From NCBI GenBank assembly GCA_001584585.1, contig LSYV01000271.1, positions 1-10,127 of the forward strand: 10,127 nucleotides of DNA. Reading direction: 5' to 3'. The position numbers and the translations under genes were made by a program. The notes under the pieces were generated by a model. The model made no database searches, was not told where the DNA came from, and saw nothing but the letters and a program-made list of their open reading frames with translations. This document shows positions 6,667-10,127 of the stretch, piece by piece. Source of the stretch: Gonium pectorale (taxonomy: Eukaryota; Chlorophyta; Chlorophyceae; Chlamydomonadales; Volvocaceae). Within the stretch, counting starts at the first letter, position 1, and every line of letters starts with the position of its first letter.

Positions 6667-7614
6667 CTACCACAGGATGTAGAAGGCGCACACCGCGTAG
6701 CGGGGTCCCTTGGCCTCGATCGCCCCTCCGGGCGCTGTCCGCTCGAAGAGGCCCGAGTGCGGGAGCCGGCGCTGCGCCTTGACCGGCAGGCTGCGGAGCG
6801 TGACCGACCACCAGCGCGGCCAGACCGGGGCTATCAGCACGCAGTTGGCCCGTTCGGCCCGAATTTTGCGTATCACCCGGCCCATCAGCTGGAAGGGCGG
6901 GTTCAGGTACAGCAGCTGTTCCGCCCCGCCCCAGTGCTGGGCGAAGGCGTCCACCGCTGCCGCCCGCGGGCTCCAAGCCGCGGCGTAGAAGCAGGGCAGC
7001 TTCGCCGTGCGCTCGTCCGCGAACGCGTCCACCGTCGGCCGGCGGCCCTTCAGGGCGGGCTCGCCCCACAGGGCGTCGAATACCCGGCCGTTGAGCTGCC
7101 ACTGGCTCAGGGATGGGTCCTTGCTGAGGCGGTCCGCCGCTTGCTGGAGTTCCGACTCCCGCGGGTACCACACCACTTCTAGCTCGACGTCCCGCTCTGC
7201 GCACCAGCACAACAGCTCGTCGACCGCTACCAAGCAGGGCGGCGTCCCCTTCATGCCCAGCACGCACAGCAGGGCCGCCTGGCTGTCCGTCTGGTACTGG
7301 ATGATGCCGCTCATCGCCAACTCCGGGCGGCGGGCCGCCACCCACTGCAAGCAGACTGCCATGGCGGTAACCTCGCGCTCCGTGCTGGAGAAGTCGTTAG
7401 CCGCGAGGCGCTCGGCCTGAGCCGCGGTGAAGGGCACGCTGAAGGAGCTGTCCTCACCCAGCTCGCCGTCGGGCAGCAGGCCGCCATAGCCCAGCTCCGA
7501 TGCGTCGCCGGCTGCTCGGAAGCGGAAGGCCGTGGGCTTCGCCCACCAGGAGCGGCCGTTCTTCAGTTTGAGCAAACGCAGGAACAAGCGGGCCCGCTGC
7601 ACGAAGAAGGCCAT
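6667..7614 (-). pseudogene. Retroelement RNase H plus C-terminal NPPF (DIRS-type methylase-like) domain; reverse transcriptase missing
   Basis: This is an intact 315-codon frame ending at a stop in 6669-6667. The RNase H catalytic set is complete: Asp37 (AGDASELGYGG), Glu81 (STEREVTA), Asp110 (QTDSQAA) and Asp161 (QQAADRLSK). From ~194 the protein continues TVDAFADERTAKL...VDAFAQHW...YLNPPFQLMGRVI...LIAPVWPRWW. This block follows RNase H in DIRS-type and related elements; its NPPF (238-241) resembles motif IV of N6-adenine methylases. The reverse transcriptase that should precede it is absent. An in-frame TGA lies at 7629-7627, 12 bases before the ATG. That ATG may not be a real start: a GCGCAG splice-acceptor-like string sits directly before it. 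The clean frame suggests a young fragment. It could be the 3' part of the same element family as the Gag-PR copy to the left, or a separate element. Confidence 0.75.
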
Positions 7615-7696
7615 GTCTGCGCACCATCACCGACCCAGACGTCGGAATACACGCCCTTACTGAGCCAGCGGCGCTCACTGCCACTAAAGCAAGGTC
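7615..7696. other. Junction segment between two oppositely oriented fragments
   Basis: These 82 bases join the 5' break of the minus-strand RNase H frame to the plus-strand 21-residue-repeat fragment. On the minus strand a GTAAGG (about 7660) and GCGCAG (ending at 7617) could bound a ~44-base intron, but no convincing upstream exon is visible. I see no LTR end or target duplication. Confidence 0.3.
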
Positions 7697-8035
7697 TTGC
7701 GACGCATCCTGTCAATCACGCAATACGTCGTGACAGCAGCTTGGCACCAGGTCACACGGGAGGACCCTAACTACCGTGCCGCCGAGCAGGGACGCGATGC
7801 GGCTTGGCACCAGGCCATGCGGGAGGATCCCGAGCGCCACGCCGCTGAGCAGGGACGCGATGTTGCCAGACACCAGCGGGCAGCTCCTGCGGTGCGGCCG
7901 GCGGCCTGCGGTGCGGCCACCAATGAGCCGTCGCTTCTGCAGTGGCTGAGCCAGCTGGTGCAGTACGATACGAGTACCTGCATGCACCGCCGACACAAGC
8001 GGATGGACAGACACAGCGGTGTGGTCCACGCCTAG
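7697..8035 (+). pseudogene. Fragment coding for 21-residue EQGRD repeats, probably mobile-element derived
   Basis: This open frame of 112 codons has no ATG (the first codon is TTG). Residues 15-~60 hold two and a third copies of a 21-residue unit with the pattern A-W-H-Q-x2-R-E-D-P-x3-A-A-E-Q-G-R-D. Highly charged repeats of this type (EQxRD ... RxDPxxR) occur in proteins encoded by eukaryotic transposable elements; I recall that similarity but cannot check it here. After the repeats the reading becomes compositionally ordinary (LLQWLSQLVQYDTST) and ends at a stop inside the AvrII-rich repeat. It lies on the strand opposite to the retroelement pieces, so it is likely a separate insertion. The function is not known. 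Confidence 0.45.
7739..7884 (+). repeat. 63-bp tandem repeat, 2.3 copies, in phase with the reading frame
   Basis: Copies start at 7739, 7802 and 7865, each with GC-(T/C)-(T)GGCACCAG-like sequence. The third is cut off after ~20 bases. The exact 63-bp spacing keeps one reading frame. Substitutions between copies 1 and 2 keep the REDP and AAEQGRD cores. Confidence 0.8.
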
Positions 8036-8136
8036 GTTCCTAGGCCCCTACCCTGCCCTGCAGTGACTCATGAGAACCAACCGGTAGGTTCCTAGGCCCC
8101 TACCCTGCCCTACAGTGACTCATGAGAACCAACCCG
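8030..8136 (+). repeat. 52-bp direct tandem repeat (two copies) with AvrII palindrome
   Basis: The unit TAGGTTCCTAGGCCCCTACC... runs 8033-8084 and again 8085-8136. The first copy starts in a perfect palindrome, GCCTAGG-TT-CCTAGGC (8030-8045). Each copy contains TGACTCATGAG. The second copy continues into the longer ~150-bp repeat. Confidence 0.85.
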
Positions 8137-8233
8137 TGCAAGACACCCCAGCCACACGCCCTCGCCAGGCGAGGAGAGCTAGAGAGCTAGAGAGCGGAGG
8201 CGTGCTGCCGACCGCAGGGAGGCCGCAACTTGT
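8085..8233 (+). repeat. Left copy of ~150-bp direct repeat
   Basis: This stretch recurs at 9175-9313, in the same orientation. It carries the AvrII motif, TGACTCATGAG, a tight inverted repeat CCTCGCC-A-GGCGAGG (8160-8174) and a GAGAGCTA microsatellite, and it ends GGCCGCAACTTGT. The right copy lacks ten bases (TACCCTGCCC) and differs by few substitutions. Confidence 0.9.
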
Positions 8234-8250
8234 CTGTCTGTCTGTCTGTC
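8231..8250 (+). repeat. TGTC microsatellite, five units
   Basis: Five perfect TGTC units begin at the last three bases of the left ~150-bp repeat. The right copy of the repeat lacks them. Confidence 0.95.
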
Positions 8251-8640
8251 GTCCTCCGAAACCAGCCAAACTGACCCTACGGTCCCGTCCGTCAGCTCGC
8301 TGCGCGAGCTGTTATGGCGCGTTACGCCGATCTTGCGGTATTGTTTGGTTCGTGATCAACGTTTGTTGGGCGTCGTTCCGAGTTTCGCGACGATTCGGGC
8401 GAGTCGCTTCGGCGTGCAACGCCGCGGCGCGCGGATGGGCCTAAATTCAGGCGCCCTGTTTTCGGTATTGATCGGGGGTCGTTTGTGAGGGCCTGGCGAG
8501 GTTTATAGCGAGTTCGCGGTCGTACGTTTTGCGATAAGTTTGCCCTTGGGTCGCCGGCCGCGGCCTGCGTTGCGAAGAGGGAATCTTGCGACAGTGTTCG
8601 GCATTGCGTGAAAAAATTGTTAGGCCCCGTCAAGAGTTTC

Positions 8641-8689
8641 GCGACGGGTCGGTCGATTTGTACTGGCGACCGACCTCGCAGCTTTTTTT
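8641..8689 (+). other. Hairpin followed by T7
   Basis: GGTCGGTCG (8647-8655) pairs with CGACCGACC (8667-8675) around an 11-base loop. GCGA (8641-8644) and TCGC (8676-8679) extend the stem past a two-base bulge. Seven Ts follow at 8683-8689. A T-run is a Pol III stop signal and the whole resembles a bacterial intrinsic terminator, but no transcript is evident here. Confidence 0.5.
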
Positions 8690-9014
8690 GGCCGGATTGA
8701 CAAGCGCGATATTTGCTTTATTGATTGGTAGGCTGTGGTTAATTTGTGGAGGTGCGTTTCGTTGCTGTACAGTTTGCGATTGGATCACTGGCTTGTCATT
8801 TGGTGTTACATAGGTCATTATGCATAGCGAGACTCGCGAAATCGTTCAATGGCAATCGTTGGAAGTTTCACAGGGATTCACTTCGGCGGGCGATGCGGCT
8901 GCGCTAGGGTAGCTCTGCTCGCGAGCGCGATGTTTGTGTTACTGGTTCCCGCGTTGAGACTGGTTCATTGGGGGGTCAGTGAAGTTCGTCGCGTGCCATA
9001 CGGGTCACCGGTTC

Positions 9015-9065
9015 GGGGGTGGGGGTGCACGTAGGTTTGGGGGTGGAGAAGGGTGGCGTGGGGGG
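9015..9065 (+). other. G-rich tract with quadruplex potential
   Basis: Five runs of at least three Gs occur at 9015-9019, 9021-9025, 9039-9043, 9051-9053 and 9060-9065. One loop of 13 bases is longer than in the strict quadruplex rule. Confidence 0.5.
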
Positions 9066-9185
9066 CCCCTAGGTCCTTAGGCCCCTACGCCCCTTAGGCC
9101 CCTACGCCCCTAAGCCCCTACACCGCTACACCCCTACGCCCCTACGCCCCTGCACCCCCAGGCCCCTGCGCCCCTAGGTTCCTAG
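9061..9185 (+). repeat. Degenerate C-rich minisatellite, ~9-bp unit CCCCTACGC
   Basis: About a dozen units of the form CCCCTACGC or CCCCTAAG/CCCCTGCG follow each other and grade into the CCTAGGTTCCTAGGCCCC start of the right ~150-bp repeat. The array probably expanded from that edge. It is not the algal telomere repeat (CCCTAAAA). Confidence 0.85.
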
Positions 9186-9313
9186 GCCCCTGCAGTGACT
9201 CATGAGAACCAACCCGCGCAAGACAACCCCGCCGCACGCCCTCGCCAGGCGAGGAGAGCTAGAGAGCTAGAGAGCGGAGGCGTGCTGCCGACCGCAGGGA
9301 GGCCGCAACTTGT
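9175..9313 (+). repeat. Right copy of ~150-bp direct repeat
   Basis: This matches 8085-8233 over its full length except for a ten-base deletion after TAGGCCCC and a few substitutions. Both copies end at GGCCGCAACTTGT, after which the flanks differ completely. Confidence 0.9.
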
Positions 9314-9371
9314 GGTTCTGGAGCATCGTCACTCCGGACCGAGCACCAACGGTCGTGCGTCTTACACGGCC

Positions 9372-9400
9372 CTTACACGCCTTACGCTGGCGCGTGTAAG
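9372..9400. repeat. Perfect 9-bp inverted repeat, 11-base loop
   Basis: CTTACACGC at 9372-9380 is the exact reverse complement of GCGTGTAAG at 9392-9400. A second CTTACACGG stands at 9361-9369, so the arm is also part of a short direct repeat. Confidence 0.75.
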
Positions 9401-9599
9401 CCAGAAGGATTGAGACCCTCGACCGGAACAAGTTTGTTCTGCAACCCGCCATATTGCGTACCGCTTATTATTGCGCCACGCATACTCTTACGGCCGGTGA
9501 CCTCTCCGCCGGAAGCCCAGTTTGTATATTGGGTGGCACTGGCGTTGACGTAATATCAACACCGTGTTTTATAATAATTGTGTAAACCTTTGTACTGGC

Positions 9600-9605
9600 T
9601 ATAAA
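9600..9605 (+). promoter_or_regulatory. TATA box
   Basis: TATAAA stands 56-61 bases before the start codon of the downstream gene, in a locally AT-rich patch. No other equally good match lies between it and the ATG. Confidence 0.5.
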
Positions 9606-9660
9606 TGCGTGGACAGGGGCTCGTGTGGTTCTGAGCTATGTAGTATTGAAAATCGAAGCC

Positions 9661-10083
9661 ATGGAGCCTATCATCATTGCTATTACCTTGGCAGCTCTGG
9701 TCCTGTTAGTAGAAGCCGGGCCCGGACTGTACAAACGCGAGGACCTGGCGGTGGCCTTTCCCACGCACGCACACAACCTTGCGATGGTGGAGGCGTCCCA
9801 TTCGTGGCGACGTGGACTGAAGACGCACATCGTCGTTGGCGAGGGCGTGGATGTGCACATGCTTCGGAAGATGCGTGAGTTTGTAGCACTGCCCTCAACA
9901 CTGCCGCCGCCACAGTCCCGACAACGGGGACGTGTGCAGGTGGACCGCTGGGAGAGACGTTTACGAAGCTGCCGCGTTTCCCGGGCCATCCCGACGTCAT
10001 CCATCTTGCCTTGACCCCCCTGCTCGCCCTGGACGCCATACCCGACTTGAAGTGGCTTCTGCAAGGGGACGACGATACAATCT
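9661..10083 (+). CDS. GT31/Fringe-like glycosyltransferase, N-terminal exons (partial)
   Basis: Exon 1 runs from ATG 9661 (context GAAGCCATGG) to 9874, where ATGC|GTGAGT is a donor. Exon 2 starts at 9940 (after GTGCAG, 65-base intron) or at 9916 (after CCACAG, 41-base intron); both keep phase. It ends at 10083 (ATCT|GTAAGC). The product begins with a hydrophobic signal peptide or anchor (PIIIAITLAALVLLVEA), then DLAVAFPTHAHN...SWRRGLKTHIVVGEG. This matches the Fringe pattern of a beta-strand, an Arg/Trp helix and a second strand. Exon 2 gives FPGHPDVIHLALTPLLALDA and KWLLQGDDDTI. The Asp-Asp-Asp before Thr is the metal/UDP-sugar binding DxD of the Fringe/galactosyltransferase family. It should act in the Golgi or ER lumen, adding a sugar (perhaps beta-1,3 linked) to glycans. 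About 120 residues are visible; the catalytic rest lies beyond the window. The exact sugar and acceptor cannot be told. Confidence 0.7.
9875..9939 (+). other. Predicted intron 1 of the glycosyltransferase gene
   Basis: Donor GTGAGT at 9875 and acceptor GTGCAG ending at 9939 give a 65-base phase-1 intron. The alternative acceptor CCACAG ending at 9915 gives 41 bases in the same phase and adds eight residues (LPTTGTCA instead of R). Reading straight through instead breaks the FPGHPDVIHLA match, because frame 1 reaches a stop near 10014. Confidence 0.6.
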
Positions 10084-10127
10084 GTAAGCCCCCAGCCGCA
10101 GCTCACAAGCGTACGCCAAGGCTGTGT
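10084..10127 (+). other. Start of predicted intron 2
   Basis: GTAAGC directly after ATCT, in the middle of the expected DDDT-I-(W/F/Y) motif, is a good donor. The rest of the window would be intron, with no acceptor reached. Confidence 0.55.

Larger units (their letters stand above)
8234..9174. other. 941-bp non-coding stretch flanked by ~150-bp direct repeats
   Basis: Base composition is visibly less GC-rich and more T-rich than the flanks, especially 8450-8960. I see no credible gene: short frames exist on both strands but carry no recognisable motif. It contains a TGTC microsatellite (8231-8250), a long-stem hairpin with a T7 run (8641-8689), a G-rich tract (9015-9065) and a C-rich minisatellite (9061-9185). 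It could be the inside of a small non-autonomous element with terminal direct repeats, or the unique part of a tandem duplication. Confidence 0.5.
9314..9660 (+). promoter_or_regulatory. Upstream region of the glycosyltransferase gene
   Basis: No gene is seen here. A TATAAA lies at 9600-9605, 61-56 bases before the ATG at 9661, a good TATA position for a short 5' UTR. Further upstream are a CRE/bZIP-like TGACGTAA (9546-9553), a perfect 9-bp inverted repeat CTTACACGC/GCGTGTAAG (9372-9380 and 9392-9400) and a small palindrome GAACAA-GT-TTGTTC (9426-9439). An AUG followed at once by UAG sits at 9638-9643. Confidence 0.5.

Noticed and set aside
8340..8360. B-box-like GGTTCGTGATC suggesting a tRNA-derived SINE
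   Set aside because: The match to the B-box consensus is imperfect, no A box stands at the right distance, and no cloverleaf can be drawn.
9061..9185. Interstitial telomere repeat
   Set aside because: The unit is CCCCTACGC-like with variable length. It lacks the T-rich part of the algal TTTTAGGG telomere motif.
8115..9413. Two frames (from 8115 and 9195) sharing a ~40-residue N-terminus
   Set aside because: The similarity is simply the DNA direct repeat read in one frame. Neither starts with ATG, and the frames diverge as soon as the repeat ends.
9625..10014. Single uninterrupted 129-codon frame for the right-end gene
   Set aside because: It starts at GTG and, without splicing, loses the Fringe-like FPGHPDVIHLA and QGDDDT motifs, which appear in another frame after a phase-1 intron.

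Overview
The window looks like nuclear DNA of a GC-rich volvocine green alga (Chlamydomonas/Volvox relatives). The evidence is GC-rich coding with strong C/G third positions, a short-intron gene with GTGAGT/GTAAGC donors and gcag-type acceptors, UGUAA-type polyadenylation motifs, and retroelement proteins of the kind found in these algae. No bacterial operon, tRNA or rRNA gene is visible. Species assignment is inference.

Layout. (a) 1-334: two copies of a ~140-bp satellite unit with a 52-bp spacer, cut off by the left edge. (b) 335-6150, minus strand: the 5' half of a retrotransposon, read right to left. It begins with a long Gag plus aspartic protease (6150-2461). An in-frame UAG follows, then 379 more codons in the same frame that carry a second zinc-knuckle-like motif and a second retropepsin-like fold (2460-1321). 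A change of frame, most simply at a G8 run, leads into a third segment (1445-335) with a charged helix, a hydrophobic segment and the first residues of a reverse transcriptase. Everything after this is replaced by the satellite at base 335. (c) 6151-6666: leader or LTR-like stretch with a purine tract, two hairpins, a TATA-like motif and a UGUAA, all on the minus strand. (d) 6667-7614, minus strand: an intact RNase H plus C-terminal NPPF (DIRS-type, methylase-like) domain with no reverse transcriptase before it. (e) 7697-8035, plus strand: a fragment coding for a 21-residue EQGRD repeat. (f) 8031-9313: repeat-rich non-coding DNA. A ~150-bp direct repeat flanks 941 bp of less GC-rich sequence, with a TGTC microsatellite, a hairpin followed by T7, a G-rich tract and a CCCCTACG minisatellite. 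(g) 9314-10127: promoter region and first exons of a GT31/Fringe-like glycosyltransferase gene running off the right edge.

How it fits together. Blocks (b)-(d) share a strand. The order is 3' end of a retroelement (RNase H, purine tract), an LTR-like interval, then the 5' end of a retroelement (Gag-PR). This is the order expected of two tandem copies sharing one LTR. It could equally be two unrelated truncated insertions. The most unusual point is the apparent duplication of the zinc-knuckle/protease module inside one polyprotein, split by a suppressible-looking UAG. The only likely host gene is the glycosyltransferase at the right end.
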